Origin: Falsirhodobacter sp. 20TX0035
Lineage (GTDB): Bacteria > Pseudomonadota > Alphaproteobacteria > Rhodobacterales > Rhodobacteraceae
Length of the DNA stretch: 64,000 nucleotides
NCBI RefSeq assembly: GCF_028307215.1
Contig: NZ_JAQMHV010000001.1
Span: 620,001 to 684,000 of the forward strand
Direction: 5' to 3'
Shown here: positions 1 to 10,972 of the stretch, piece after piece
Layout of the letters: every line of letters starts with the position of its first letter
How positions within the stretch are numbered: the first letter of the stretch is position 1
Program-made: the position numbers and the translations under genes
Notes under the pieces: model-generated
Seen by the model: the letters and a program-made list of their open reading frames with translations, nothing else
Told to the model about the DNA's origin: nothing
The model's database searches: none

Positions 1-909
1 GTAATACCCCGCGTAAAGGGATCCGTCGAAGAAATGCTCCCCCCGCGCCTTTTCGATGATGGCGCGCGCGGGGGCGGAGTCGAGGAATTTCGTGTGCAGC
101 AGAACGCCCGACGGCCACTCCCCGCCATCCTCGGCGTAGAAGTGGTTCAGGCGGCGCGGCAGGGCCGAGTGGGTGGAGTTCACATAGGCGAAATGCCGCT
201 GCCAGTGGATCAGGGGGACCTTGTTCAGCGTCGGCCCGCGGCGCGGGTCGTCCAGAAGCGCGCGGCTGCGCGGCCCGCCTTGGATCCAGAAGTTGCGCAT
301 CCGCGGCTGCACCTGAACCGAGTAGTTGCCCGCGTCGAACCAGCACAGGGTGCGCAGCGGATCGTCGGGATCGCCGGCGGTCCCGATGGGCCCCTTGGGA
401 TACAGGTCCAGCATCATGGCGGGGAACATGTCCTGCCTCGCCCGTTCCAGCCAGCCGGTCAGGGCGCGCAGGTCGCGGCTGTCGCAATAGGGATAGATCA
501 GCAGCTCGTCCGCATCCAGCGTCAGGCACCAGCGCCCATGCCCGTGGCGGCGTTGCAGCCAGGTCGTCCAGTCCAGCCCGAAGCGCGCCGCCTTGTAGCC
601 GGCCTTGGTGGACCACAGCGATACGTCCGGCTGGTCCAGCAGGACGTCGACCGTGCCGTCCTCGCTGTTGTTGTCCACAAACAGGAAATGATCGACCCCC
701 AGCGCGCGGTGGTGCCGCAGGAAATGCGGCAGCCGCGCCCGTTCGTTGCGGACCGCCGAAAAGCACAGGATGGCCCGGGGGGGCAGCATGCCGGTCCGGT
801 CGCGCAGGGGCGTCAGGTCGCCCCCGCTGCGCCCGGCCTGTCGCAGCAGGCGTCGCCGTTTCCACCACAATCCATAAGCAATGCGCCATTCGCGGGGCGA
901 ATGGCGCAT
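1..909 (-). CDS. Glycosyltransferase family 2 (Glyco_tranf_2_4 type), 3' end cut by the window
   Basis: The frame stays open to the first base, so only the N-terminal 303 residues are present. Residues 54-86 carry the family pattern RNE..LP.FL.HHR.LGV followed by VDNNSEDGT, and LDADELL at 131-137 is the DxD-type nucleotide-sugar/metal site. These cytosolic enzymes transfer a sugar from an activated donor to a surface glycan; donor and acceptor cannot be told from sequence. The start at 909 is chosen because the following REWRIAYGLWWKRRRLL segment is, as I recall, typical of rhodobacterial homologues. No Shine-Dalgarno site is visible, and the start codon lies inside a perfect hairpin. It follows galU on the same strand after 58 bases. 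Confidence 0.85.
   Translation of the reverse strand, partial: MRHSPREWRIAYGLWWKRRRLLRQAGRSGGDLTPLRDRTGMLPPRAILCFSAVRNERARLPHFLRHHRALGVDHFLFVDNNSEDGTVDVLLDQPDVSLWSTKAGYKAARFGLDWTTWLQRRHGHGRWCLTLDADELLIYPYCDSRDLRALTGWLERARQDMFPAMMLDLYPKGPIGTAGDPDDPLRTLCWFDAGNYSVQVQPRMRNFWIQGGPRSRALLDDPRRGPTLNKVPLIHWQRHFAYVNSTHSALPRRLNHFYAEDGGEWPSGVLLHTKFLDSAPARAIIEKARGEHFFDGSLYAGYY
881..909. repeat. Perfect 13-bp inverted repeat covering the glycosyltransferase start codon
   Basis: Bases 881-893 (ATGCGCCATTCGC) are the exact reverse complement of 897-909, with a 3-base loop. In minus-strand RNA the stem runs from the ATG of the glycosyltransferase gene to its tenth codon. It could act as a weak terminator behind galU (there is no U-tract) or hide the start codon. 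Function is inferred only. Confidence 0.7.
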
Positions 910-967
910 CGGAGGCAAGTCGAGCAGGGAAACGGGCAGGGCGTTGGGGCTCCGCCGGATCACGTGC

Positions 968-1861
968 TTATTGCGCCGCTTTCCGGGCCGCGACGATGTC
1001 GTTCAGGAACTGGCTGAACTCGTCCTTCAGGTCGTCGCGCGCCAGTCCGAAGGCCACGGTGGCCTGCAGGAAGCCGGCCTTCGAACCGCAGTCGTAGCGT
1101 TCGCCGCGGAAGCGGAAGCCGAAGACGTTGTTCGACGTCGTGATTTCCTTGGCGATGGCGTCGGTCAGCTGGATCTCGCCGCCCGCACCGGTTTCCTTCT
1201 TGTCCAGCGTGTCCAGCACGGAGGGCGTCAGGATGTAGCGGCCGATCACGGCCAGGTTCGACGGCGGGTTGGACTTGGGCTTTTCGACCATGCCCTTCAC
1301 GCGGACCATGTTGCCCATGTCCTCGGACACGTCGAGGATGCCGTAGGACTTTGTCGCCTCGACCGGAACCTCCATCGCGGCCACGATGTTGCCGCCGGTC
1401 TGTTCGTAGGCTTCCACCATCTGCTTCAGGCAGGGGGTGTCGCCGGTGATGACGTCGTCGGGCAGCATGACGGCAAAGGGCTCGTCGCCGATCAGGCGGC
1501 GGGCGCACCAGACCGCATGGCCCAGACCTAGGGCGCGGTGCTGGCGGACATAGGCGATCTTGCCGTCGTCCATGTTGGTGCTGTTCAGGATCTTCAGCAG
1601 GTCGTCCTTGCCGGATGCCTTCAGCGACGCCTCAAGCGTGGGCGACACGTCAAAATAGTCTTCCAGCGCGGATTTCCCGCGCGAGGTCACGAAGATGAAC
1701 TCCTCGATCCCGGCTTCGCGCGCTTCGTCGATCGCGTACTGGACCAGGGGACGGTCCACCAGGGAAAGGATCTCCTTGGGGACGGATTTGGTGGCCGGAA
1801 GGAAACGTGTTCCCATACCAGCGACCGGGAAGACGGCTTTCGTGACCTTCTTGATGCTCAT
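968..1861 (-). CDS. galU: UTP-glucose-1-phosphate uridylyltransferase
   Basis: Makes UDP-glucose from UTP and glucose-1-phosphate in the cytosol, the entry point for UDP-glucose and, with galE, UDP-galactose used in surface glycans. The 297-residue protein opens with the nucleotidyltransferase motif FPVAGMGTRFLPATK (residues 11-25) and carries the expected SVPKEIL segment right after it; length is normal for bacterial GalU. The frame is open 21 codons further upstream, but the MSIKKVTKAVFPVAG start at 1861 matches the family. It is followed by a glycosyltransferase on the same strand; the other UDP-sugar gene, galE, lies about 47 kb away. Confidence 0.95.
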   Translation of the reverse strand: MSIKKVTKAVFPVAGMGTRFLPATKSVPKEILSLVDRPLVQYAIDEAREAGIEEFIFVTSRGKSALEDYFDVSPTLEASLKASGKDDLLKILNSTNMDDGKIAYVRQHRALGLGHAVWCARRLIGDEPFAVMLPDDVITGDTPCLKQMVEAYEQTGGNIVAAMEVPVEATKSYGILDVSEDMGNMVRVKGMVEKPKSNPPSNLAVIGRYILTPSVLDTLDKKETGAGGEIQLTDAIAKEITTSNNVFGFRFRGERYDCGSKAGFLQATVAFGLARDDLKDEFSQFLNDIVAARKAAQ

Positions 1862-2002
1862 GACTCTCACATATTGGTGACATCGACGCGATGCCAGTAA
1901 GCGGAAATCGTATCGTCCTGACAAGTGATCCGACGATCCGACCGGAACAGTAGAACGGTTCCGGTCCTTTTCAAGTGAACTATCGGAAAAGTTGAACGGA
2001 GT

Positions 2003-2794
2003 TCAGCCGGCCCGGGCCAGCATCGCCTCGATCCGCGGCACGTCTTCGGGGTTGTTCAGCTCCCAGAACTCGCGGCCCCGCGCCTCCACCTCCACGCACA
2101 GGATGCGGCGGCCGTTTTCCAAGAATCGCAGTTGTTCCAGCCCTTCCAGCGTTTCCAAGGGGCCGATGTCCCAGCCGGGATAGGCCGCGAGCGCGTCGGG
2201 GCGGTAGGCATAGACCCCGACATGGTGGAACACGGGCGTGGCCGCGTCATCGGCATAGGTCTGCCCGGTGTAGGGAATCACCTCCTTGGAGAAGTAGAGC
2301 CCCCGCCCGCCCGTCCCGAACACCGCGGTCGTGCCGCCCACGCGGCCTGCGCGGCGGTCGGCCAGCAGCCCGTTCAGCGCCGCCCCGTCGCACCGCAGGA
2401 CGGGGGTCGCGATCTCCGCCTCGGGATCGGCGCGCAGGCCGGCCACCAGATCCTCCACGAACCAGGCGGGGGTCAGCGGGGCGTCGCCCTGCAGGTTCAC
2501 CACGATGTCGTGGCCGGGCAGCTTCGCGGCCACCTCGGCGCAGCGTTCGGTGCCGTTGCGGCAGGACACGGACGTCATCACCACCTCGGCCCCGAAACCT
2601 TCCGCATGGTCGCGGATGCGGTCGTCGTCGGTGGCGACCACAACGCGGTCCGCCCCCTTTACGGCCATCGCGGCCTCCCAGCTGCGGCGGATCAGGGTCT
2701 TCGCCTCACCGTCCGGGCCGCGCAGGGCGACCAGCGGCTTGCCGGGATAGCGGGTGGAGGCGTAGCGGGCGGGAATCGCGATCAGGACCGACAT
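2003..2794 (-). CDS. kdsB: 3-deoxy-manno-octulosonate cytidylyltransferase (CMP-Kdo synthetase)
   Basis: Activates Kdo with CTP to CMP-Kdo, used for the lipid A inner core and, in group 2 type capsules, for the poly-Kdo lipid linker. The N-terminus IAIPARYASTRYPGKPL is the family signature, and NLQGDAPL near residue 100 is the nucleotide/metal site. The ATG at 2794 is preferred over the GTG at 2797; it overlaps the last base of the cysQ stop codon (TGATG), so the two genes are translationally coupled. 263 residues is a little longer than the usual 245-255. Confidence 0.93.
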   Translation of the reverse strand: MSVLIAIPARYASTRYPGKPLVALRGPDGEAKTLIRRSWEAAMAVKGADRVVVATDDDRIRDHAEGFGAEVVMTSVSCRNGTERCAEVAAKLPGHDIVVNLQGDAPLTPAWFVEDLVAGLRADPEAEIATPVLRCDGAALNGLLADRRAGRVGGTTAVFGTGGRGLYFSKEVIPYTGQTYADDAATPVFHHVGVYAYRPDALAAYPGWDIGPLETLEGLEQLRFLENGRRILCVEVEARGREFWELNNPEDVPRIEAMLARAG

Positions 2795-3585
2795 CACTTC
2801 AGCTCCACACCCGGGGCATGGGCGATGAAGAACGGGTTGTCCCAGCCGTCCTTGCCATAGGCCAGCGGCGTATGGTCGTCAAAGCGCACCACATGGCCGC
2901 CCGCCCCGCGCAAGACGGCGTCGCCGGCGGCGGTGTCCCATTCCATCGTGCGGCCCAGACGCGGGTAAAGATCCGCCTCTCCGGTCGCGACAAGGCAGAA
3001 CTTCAGGCTGGATCCGGCGCTGGTCATGTCGCGGACGCCGTATTTCGCGATGTAGTCGTCCGTCGCCTGATCGCGGTGCGATTTCGACGCCACCACCATC
3101 AGCGCCGCGTTGTCGGGGGTGGACACCTTCAGCGGCACCACGTCGCCCACCACGTCCTTGTGCAGCGCGCCCGTCTCCTCCACCGACGTGCCGTCGGCCT
3201 GCGTGTAGAACAGCCGCCCCTTGGCGGGGGCAAAGACCACGCCGCGCACCGGCACGCCGTTCTCCACATAGGCGATGTTGACGGTGAAGTCGCCGCGGCG
3301 CTGCACGAACTCCTTCGTGCCGTCCAGCGGGTCCACGATCAGGAAGGTGCTGGCGGACAGGGCATGGCTGTCGGCCTGCTCCTCGGTGATCAGGGTCACG
3401 TCGGGGAATGCGGCGCGCAGGCCTGCGGAGATCAGGGCGTCCGCCGCCTCGTCCGCCGCCGTCACGGGGCTGTCGTCGGATTTGGCCCGCACGTCGAAAT
3501 CGGGAGAATCGTAGATCTCCATGATCCGGTCGCCCGCTTCCAGCGCAAGGCGGCGCAGGGTGGGAATGAGGGTTTGGAAGTCCAT
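2794..3585 (-). CDS. cysQ: 3'(2'),5'-bisphosphate nucleotidase
   Basis: Inositol monophosphatase-family enzyme that hydrolyses 3'-phosphoadenosine 5'-phosphate (PAP), the by-product of sulfate assimilation and of PAPS-dependent sulfotransferases. Visible metal-site motifs are TEEQ, DPLDGTKEF and, near the C-terminus, WDTAAGDAVLRGAGG. Start at 3585 (MDFQTLIPTLRRLALEAGD) is preceded by GGAG; an in-frame ATG lies four codons upstream at 3597. It is coupled to kdsB. Since two probable sulfotransferases sit elsewhere in this window, PAP disposal is a plausible link, although CysQ is a general housekeeping enzyme. Confidence 0.9.
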   Translation of the reverse strand: MDFQTLIPTLRRLALEAGDRIMEIYDSPDFDVRAKSDDSPVTAADEAADALISAGLRAAFPDVTLITEEQADSHALSASTFLIVDPLDGTKEFVQRRGDFTVNIAYVENGVPVRGVVFAPAKGRLFYTQADGTSVEETGALHKDVVGDVVPLKVSTPDNAALMVVASKSHRDQATDDYIAKYGVRDMTSAGSSLKFCLVATGEADLYPRLGRTMEWDTAAGDAVLRGAGGHVVRFDDHTPLAYGKDGWDNPFFIAHAPGVELK

Positions 3586-3705
3586 CGTCGTCTCCATCTG
3601 TGCCGTCGCGACATGAGGCGCGTTGATCGTGGCGCCCGCACCCCTTATCATCAAGCGCGACGCCTTCGGCAAGCTTTCCGCCGGACACCCATGGAAGGGG
3701 ACGCC

Positions 3706-4530
3706 ATGTTCCAGATCGAACTGAACCGCCGTTCCGCCTTCTCCGCCATCCTGCGCACGGGCGAGGTGGTGTTCCACGCCACCGTCCGCCACATCCGCAA
3801 GGGGTCGGGCAATGCGATCGTTGGCCTGCTGATGAACATGCTGGGCACGATCATGATGGTCACGGCCTTCACGGTGCTGATGTCGCTGTCGGGGCTGAAG
3901 GGCGGCGCGATCCGGGGCGACTTCATCCTGTACGTGATGTCGGGCATCTTCCTGTTCATCACCCACACACAGACCATGGCCGCCGTGTCCCGGGCCGAGG
4001 GGATGACGTCGCAGATGATGAAGCACTCGCCGATGAATCCCGTAGTGGCGATCCTGGCGGCCGCGCTGTCGCAGCTTTACGTGCAGCTTCTGTCGGCGAC
4101 GGTCGTTCTGTATATCTATCACGCGGCCGTGCATCCCATCCACATCGACGACTGGCAGGGGATGATGGGGATGTTCCTTCTGGCCTGGGGCAGCGGCGTC
4201 GCGATCGGGATGGTGGCCTATGCCTTCATGCCTTGGGCGCCGCGCACCGTGGGCATGATCGTGACCCTTTATCAGCGCATCAACATGATCGCCTCGGGCA
4301 AGATGTTCCTCGCTAACTCCCTCCCGGCGATGATGCTGTCGATGTTCGACTGGAACCCGCTGTTCCACATCATCGACCAGAACCGCGGGTTCATCTTCCT
4401 GAACTACCTGCCGCGCAACACGAACATCACCTATCCGCTGATCGTGACGCTGGTCTTCTTCATGATTGGGTTGATGGGCATCTTCTACACCCGCAATTAC
4501 GCCTCGGCCAGCTGGAACCAGCGCACCTGA
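3706..4530 (+). CDS. ABC-2 type transporter permease (polysaccharide-export type)
   Basis: A 274-residue inner-membrane protein with about six hydrophobic segments, starting after a long amphipathic N-terminus (MFQIELNRRSAFSAILRTGE). The overall pattern fits ABC-2 permeases of the KpsM/Wzm group that move glycans or lipid-linked material. Start at 3706 is supported by GGAAGGGG at 3693-3700. No ATPase is adjacent, so its partner must lie elsewhere; the KpsT-like ATPase at 50716-51399 belongs to another permease. Divergent from cysQ across 120 bases. Substrate unknown. Confidence 0.82.
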   Translation: MFQIELNRRSAFSAILRTGEVVFHATVRHIRKGSGNAIVGLLMNMLGTIMMVTAFTVLMSLSGLKGGAIRGDFILYVMSGIFLFITHTQTMAAVSRAEGMTSQMMKHSPMNPVVAILAAALSQLYVQLLSATVVLYIYHAAVHPIHIDDWQGMMGMFLLAWGSGVAIGMVAYAFMPWAPRTVGMIVTLYQRINMIASGKMFLANSLPAMMLSMFDWNPLFHIIDQNRGFIFLNYLPRNTNITYPLIVTLVFFMIGLMGIFYTRNYASASWNQRT

Positions 4531-4532
4531 CC

Positions 4533-4561
4533 TTGCGCCGGGGCGCAATCCGGGCTATATG
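4533..4561 (+). promoter_or_regulatory. Candidate sigma-70 promoter of the rimP-nusA-infB operon
   Basis: TTGCGC at 4533-4538 and TATATG at 4556-4561 are 17 bases apart. The -35 also lies in a short dyad (TTGCGCC/GGCGCAA, 4533-4548) just behind the permease stop codon. A start near 4568 would give an untranslated leader of about 88 bases before rimP. Confidence 0.5.
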
Positions 4562-4615
4562 AGCCTTCATAGCGGCGTGTCGGTGTCCAAACCCGGCGCT
4601 CCACCGGATGAATAT

Positions 4616-4640
4616 GCGGGCCGCTCGGGCCCGCTTTTTT
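4616..4640 (+). terminator. Terminator-like hairpin in the rimP leader (candidate attenuator)
   Basis: GCGGGC (4616-4621) pairs with GCCCGC (4629-4634) and is followed by six T (4635-4640). It lies downstream of the candidate promoter and 15 bases before the rimP start, so it can stop transcription before the operon. A rimP-leader attenuator class has been proposed for alphaproteobacteria, as I recall; control by NusA is inference. Confidence 0.6.
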
Positions 4641-4655
4641 GTTTCTGGAACCCTC

Positions 4656-5285
4656 ATGACCACCGACCTCATTGCCAAGACCGCCATCGACCGGCGCCTC
4701 GCCGACATCGTGACCCCCACGATCGAAGGACTGGGGTTCGAACTGGTCCGCATCCGCCTGATGGGCGGCCGCACCCGCGTGCTGCAGATCATGGCCGACC
4801 GCCCCGAAGGCGGGATCGACGTCGACGACTGCGCCCAGATCTCCACCGCCGTGTCGGCCGTTCTGGACGTGGAGGACCCGGTCGAGGACAACTACGTCCT
4901 TGAAGTGTCCTCGCCCGGCATCGACCGTCCGCTGACCCGGCTGAAGGACTTCGACATGTGGGCCGACTACGAGGCGCGCGTGGAGACGATCGAACTGATC
5001 GACGGGCGCCGCCGCTTCAAGGGCTTCCTGCGCGGCACCGAAGGCACCGAGATCCTGATCGAGATCGAGGAATCCGGCGAGATGCTGACCATCGGGCTGG
5101 AGTTCGACTGGCTGTCGGACGCCAAGCTGATCCTGACGGACGAGCTGATCGCCGAGATGCTGCGCCAGAAGAAGGCCAGCGGCGTGTTCAACGAAGCCGA
5201 CTTCGACGAAGTCCAGACCACCGATTCCGACGACGCGGGCGACGAGGACGAGGATTCCTCCGACACCCCCCCTACCCGGCACTGA
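4656..5285 (+). CDS. rimP: Ribosome maturation factor
   Basis: Helps assemble the 30S subunit. The 209-residue protein has the expected N-terminal domain ([26 protein letters not shown]) and the conserved [11 protein letters not shown] segment near residues 87-97. The C-terminus is a long acidic tail ([13 protein letters not shown]), common in this lineage. The ATG at 4656 is preferred over an upstream in-frame ATG at 4608, which would start inside the leader hairpin region. First gene of the operon; nusA follows after 18 bases. Confidence 0.95.
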   Translation: MTTDLIAKTAIDRRLADIVTPTIEGLGFELVRIRLMGGRTRVLQIMADRPEGGIDVDDCAQISTAVSAVLDVEDPVEDNYVLEVSSPGIDRPLTRLKDFDMWADYEARVETIELIDGRRRFKGFLRGTEGTEILIEIEESGEMLTIGLEFDWLSDAKLILTDELIAEMLRQKKASGVFNEADFDEVQTTDSDDAGDEDEDSSDTPPTRH

Positions 5286-5303
5286 CCCGAAAGGCCTTCT
5301 GAC

Positions 5304-6911
5304 ATGGCGATCACCTCAGCCAACCAGCTTGAACTTTTGCAGACCGCCGAGGCGGTGGCGCGTGAAAAGATGATCGACCCCGACCTGGTGATCCAGGCGA
5401 TGGAAGACAGCCTCGCCCGGGCCGCGAAGTCGCGTTACGGCGCCGAACTGGACATCCGCGTGAAGATCGACCGCAAGACGGGCCGCGCCACCTTCGCGCG
5501 CGTCCGCACGGTCGTCGCCGATGAAGAATTCGAGAATCACCACGCCCACCTGACGGTGAAGCAGGCCAAGTCCTACCTGCCCGACCCGCAGGTCGGCGAC
5601 GAGGTCACGGACGAGGTGCCGCCGGTCGATCTGGGCCGCATCGCCGCGCAGTCGGCCAAGCAGGTGATCCTGCAGAAGGTCCGCGAGGCCGAGCGCGACC
5701 GCCAGTTCGACGAGTTCAAGGACCGCAAGGGCACGATCATCAACGGTCTGGTCAAGCGCGAGGAATACGGCAACATCATCGTCGACATCGGTCGCGGCGA
5801 GGCCATCCTGCGCCGGAACGAGAAGATCGGCCGCGAAAGCTACCGTCCGAACGACCGCATCCGCTGCTACATCAAGGACGTCCGCCGCGAGCCGCGGGGA
5901 CCCCAGGTCTTCCTGTCGCGCACCGACCCGCAGTTCATGGCAGAGCTGTTCAAGATGGAAGTGCCGGAGATCTACGACAACATCATCGAGATCAAGGCCG
6001 TGGCCCGCGACCCGGGTTCGCGCGCGAAGATCGCCGTGATCTCCTACGACAACTCCATCGACCCGGTGGGTGCCTGCGTCGGCATGCGCGGCAGCCGCGT
6101 TCAGGCCGTGGTGAACGAACTGCAGGGCGAGAAGATCGACATCATCCCCTGGAACGAGGATCAGGCAACGTTCCTCGTGAACGCGCTGCAGCCGGCCGAG
6201 GTCTCCAAGGTCGTGATCGACGACGATGCCGGCAAGATCGAGGTCGTGGTTCCGGACGAGCAGCTTTCGCTGGCCATTGGCCGTCGCGGGCAGAACGTGC
6301 GTCTGGCCAGCCAGCTGACCGCGCTCGACATCGACATCGTGACCGAGAGCGACGAGAGCGCGCGCCGTCAGGCCGAATTCAACGAACGCACGAATCTCTT
6401 CACCGAGGTTCTTGATATCGACGAGATGATGGCCCAACTCCTTGTGTCGGAGGGGTTCACGAACTTGGAAGAAGTCGCCTACGTGGAGATGGACGAGCTT
6501 CTGTCCATCGATGGCTTCGACGAGGGGACGGCCTCCGAACTTCAGGCCCGTGCCCGCGACCATCTGGAAGCGGCCAACGTCAAGGCGCTGGAAACGGCCC
6601 GTGGCCTGGGCGTGGAAGAAAGCCTGATCGAGTTCGAGGGGCTGACGCCGCAGATGGTTGAGGCCCTGGCCAAGGACGGCATCAAGACGCTGGAAGACTT
6701 CGCCACCTGCGCGGACTGGGAACTGGCCGGCGGCTGGACGACCCAGGACGGCAAGCGCGTGAAGGATGACGGCGTGCTGGAATCGTTCGGCGTGTCGCTG
6801 GAAGACGCGCAGACCATGGTGATGACCGCCCGCGTGATGCTGGGCTGGGTCGATCCGACGGAACTGGAGGCTTCGGAGGACGAGGCCGAAGAGGAAGACG
6901 AAGAGGCGTAA
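5304..6911 (+). CDS. nusA: Transcription termination/antitermination factor NusA
   Basis: Binds RNA polymerase and nascent RNA and controls pausing, termination and antitermination. Domain order over 535 residues: N-terminal polymerase-binding domain (1-125), S1 domain (about 135-200), two KH domains with GMRGSR and the GRRGQN motif (about 230-350), and two C-terminal acidic helix-hairpin-helix type repeats (about 360-500) ending in an acidic tail. Length and domain set are normal for alphaproteobacteria. The stop codon is directly followed by the next start at 6912, showing tight coupling. Confidence 0.97.
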   Translation: MAITSANQLELLQTAEAVAREKMIDPDLVIQAMEDSLARAAKSRYGAELDIRVKIDRKTGRATFARVRTVVADEEFENHHAHLTVKQAKSYLPDPQVGDEVTDEVPPVDLGRIAAQSAKQVILQKVREAERDRQFDEFKDRKGTIINGLVKREEYGNIIVDIGRGEAILRRNEKIGRESYRPNDRIRCYIKDVRREPRGPQVFLSRTDPQFMAELFKMEVPEIYDNIIEIKAVARDPGSRAKIAVISYDNSIDPVGACVGMRGSRVQAVVNELQGEKIDIIPWNEDQATFLVNALQPAEVSKVVIDDDAGKIEVVVPDEQLSLAIGRRGQNVRLASQLTALDIDIVTESDESARRQAEFNERTNLFTEVLDIDEMMAQLLVSEGFTNLEEVAYVEMDELLSIDGFDEGTASELQARARDHLEAANVKALETARGLGVEESLIEFEGLTPQMVEALAKDGIKTLEDFATCADWELAGGWTTQDGKRVKDDGVLESFGVSLEDAQTMVMTARVMLGWVDPTELEASEDEAEEEDEEA

Positions 6912-7540
6912 ATGACGCGCGGCGGCCGGGACGACATGCGGGACGACCCCGAACGGAAATGCATCGTAACGGGCACCAGCGGCCCGAAGGCGGGGCTGAT
7001 CCGGTTCGGCCTCGGCCCCGACGCGCAGGTGGTGCCCGACGTGCTCGGGCGTCTGCCGGGGCGCGGTTTCTATGTCTCGGCCGACCGCAAGGCGATCGAG
7101 AAGGCGGCGACGAAGGGGCTGTTCGCCCGCGCCGCCCGCCAGCCGGTGAAAGTGCCCGAGGGTCTGGCCGACATGGTCGACGCCCAGGTGGCCCGGCGCG
7201 TGGTGGACCTGATCAGCCTGACCCGCAAGGCGGGCCGGGCCGTGACGGGCTACGAGAAGGTGAAGGACTGGCTGACCAAGGACAAGGCGCAGGTTCTTGT
7301 CCAGGCCAGCGACGGCTCGGAACGCGGCAAGTCGAAGCTGCACCCTCCGGGCGGCAAGGAGACGTTCATAGGCTGCCTGACGGCCCAGGAATTGGGTTTG
7401 GCTTTCGGACGTGAACATGCGATACACGGCGCGCTTGCGGCTGGTGGACTCACAACACGTGTTGTAGAGGAAGCGGCAAGACTCGCCGGGCTTCGCGGAA
7501 ATATCGGCGGCAGGCCCGCCGGAAGGGATACGAAAGACGC

Positions 7541-7544
<4 letters not shown>
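6912..7544 (+). CDS. YlxR/DUF448 RNA-binding protein with L7Ae-like C-terminal domain
   Basis: The 210-residue protein has an N-terminal YlxR (DUF448) domain with the signature ERKCIVTG and [17 protein letters not shown], and a C-terminal L7Ae-like RNA-binding domain (about residues 95-190, starting [21 protein letters not shown]). In Firmicutes, YlxR-type proteins have been connected to RNase P or ribosome function; the alphaproteobacterial fusion is conserved between nusA and infB, but its exact role is not established. It starts at the base after the nusA stop and overlaps infB by four bases (ATGA). Confidence 0.92.
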
Positions 7545-10042
<2,498 letters not shown>

Positions 10043-10051
10043 ACATGAGAA

Positions 10052-10077
10052 AGCCGGGCCCTGCGCCCGGCTTTTTC
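10052..10077 (+). terminator. Rho-independent terminator of the infB operon
   Basis: AGCCGGGC (10052-10059) pairs with GCCCGGCT (10065-10072), then a T run. Confidence 0.85.
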
Positions 10078-10270
10078 TTTAAGGCGTGCAAAACCAAGTT
10101 CCTGCGACCGATGTCGTTCTTGCCGCTTCTGGAGAGGAAATTGCGTCCCCCGCCCGCCTTGTTTGCGCGGTATCTTCCGGACATCGAAGTGGCCTTGCCG
10201 TACTGTCTGTCTCATCCCCAAGGCAAGATCAGGTCTTGCCCAGTTCTGCCTCCGCCACCTTCAGGGCATG
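10078..10270. other. Non-coding stretch with a small dyad
   Basis: No credible gene seen: open frames here have no ribosome-binding site and unusual composition. The only structure noticed is GGCAAGA (10222-10228) paired with TCTTGCC (10234-10240) around a 5-base loop, of unknown role, followed by a facing terminator at 10274. Confidence 0.4.
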
Positions 10271-10273
10271 AAA

Positions 10274-10296
10274 AAACCGGGCACAAGGCCCGGTTT
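10274..10296 (-). terminator. Bidirectional terminator behind the 47-codon gene
   Basis: AAACCGGGC (10274-10282) pairs with GCCCGGTTT (10288-10296). Further A residues at 10271-10273 give a T run on the minus strand, so it ends the small gene at 10319; the plus strand also has a T-rich tail. Confidence 0.8.
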
Positions 10297-10318
10297 CTTT
10301 TTGGCGTCCGTGCAGCGA

Positions 10319-10462
10319 TCAGGCTGCGACGGCAGCCCCAGCGACCGGTCGACCGACGAATTGCTTGTCGCCGACGCTGACGATGATTTTGCCATCCGTC
10401 GTGTTGCCGACGAACGTGCCCTGCACCGAAATGCAGCTTCCGATAGTGATGGTACGCAGCAT
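10319..10462 (-). CDS. Small 47-residue protein of unknown function
   Basis: Sequence begins MLRTITIGSCISVQGTFVGN and ends in an Ala/Val/Gly-rich tail. It looks like a compact beta-strand protein with one cysteine (residue 10), no signal peptide and no membrane segment. Support for expression: a strong AGAGGGGA ribosome-binding site just before the ATG, a promoter-like pair about 50 bases upstream, and a dedicated terminator 23 bases beyond the stop. I believe similar small proteins occur in other Rhodobacterales but cannot verify it. It lies downstream of mutT, separated by 111 bases. Function unknown. Confidence 0.7.
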   Translation of the reverse strand: MLRTITIGSCISVQGTFVGNTTDGKIIVSVGDKQFVGRPVAGAAVAA

Positions 10463-10510
10463 GCTGAATCCCCTCTGGCTTGCCCCATGGATCCATTCAT
10501 ACCTGAACTC

Positions 10511-10539
10511 GTTAAAATTTCATCAACGAAAGTGAGCAA
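10511..10539 (-). promoter_or_regulatory. Candidate promoter of the 47-codon gene
   Basis: On the minus strand TTGCTC (10539-10534) and TTTAAC (10516-10511) are separated by 17 bases, in the otherwise empty and relatively AT-rich gap behind mutT. Confidence 0.45.
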
Positions 10540-10573
10540 ATGCCCGCTTGCTGGCAGGATTGTGATCTTCCTG

Positions 10574-10972
10574 TTACAGACGCGCGATAATGGCCGGCAA
10601 CAAGGGCAGATCCGCGGGCGGCATGGGGTATTGCGCCATCTCTTCGCCCGGAACCCAGGCGAGGCTCTGGCCCTCACGCCCCTGCACTTCCCCCGTCCAC
10701 CTTCGGCAGGCGTAGACGGGCATCAGCAGGTGAAACCGCTCGTACCCGTGGCTGGCAAAGGTCAGGGGCTCCAGATCGGCCTCCGCCACCGTGATGCCCA
10801 ACTCCTCCGCCAGCTCGCGCACAAGGGCGGCTTCGGGGGTCTCCCCCGCCTCCACCTTACCACCGGGGAACTCCCACAGGCCCGCCATGGACTTGCCTTC
10901 GGGGCGCTGCGCCAAAAGCACGTGGCCCCGATCGTCGATCAGGGCCACGGCCGATACCAGGATCAGCGTCAC
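10574..10972 (-). CDS. mutT: MutT-type Nudix hydrolase (8-oxo-dGTP diphosphatase family)
   Basis: 132 residues with the full Nudix box GKVEAGETPEAALVRELAEELGI (in order G, E, REL, EE, G) starting near residue 41, preceded by WEFPG. MutT enzymes remove oxidised nucleotides such as 8-oxo-dGTP before they enter DNA. The start is a GTG at 10972 that overlaps the argJ stop codon (GTGA); the protein then begins (M)TLILVSAVALIDDRG, the family norm. Coupling to argJ is positional, with no metabolic link known. Confidence 0.88.
   Translation of the reverse strand: MTLILVSAVALIDDRGHVLLAQRPEGKSMAGLWEFPGGKVEAGETPEAALVRELAEELGITVAEADLEPLTFASHGYERFHLLMPVYACRRWTGEVQGREGQSLAWVPGEEMAQYPMPPADLPLLPAIIARL

Noticed and set aside
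4531-4655. A possible tRNA gene ahead of rimP, as in enterobacteria (metY)
   Set aside because: No cloverleaf could be formed; the structure seen is a terminator-like hairpin.
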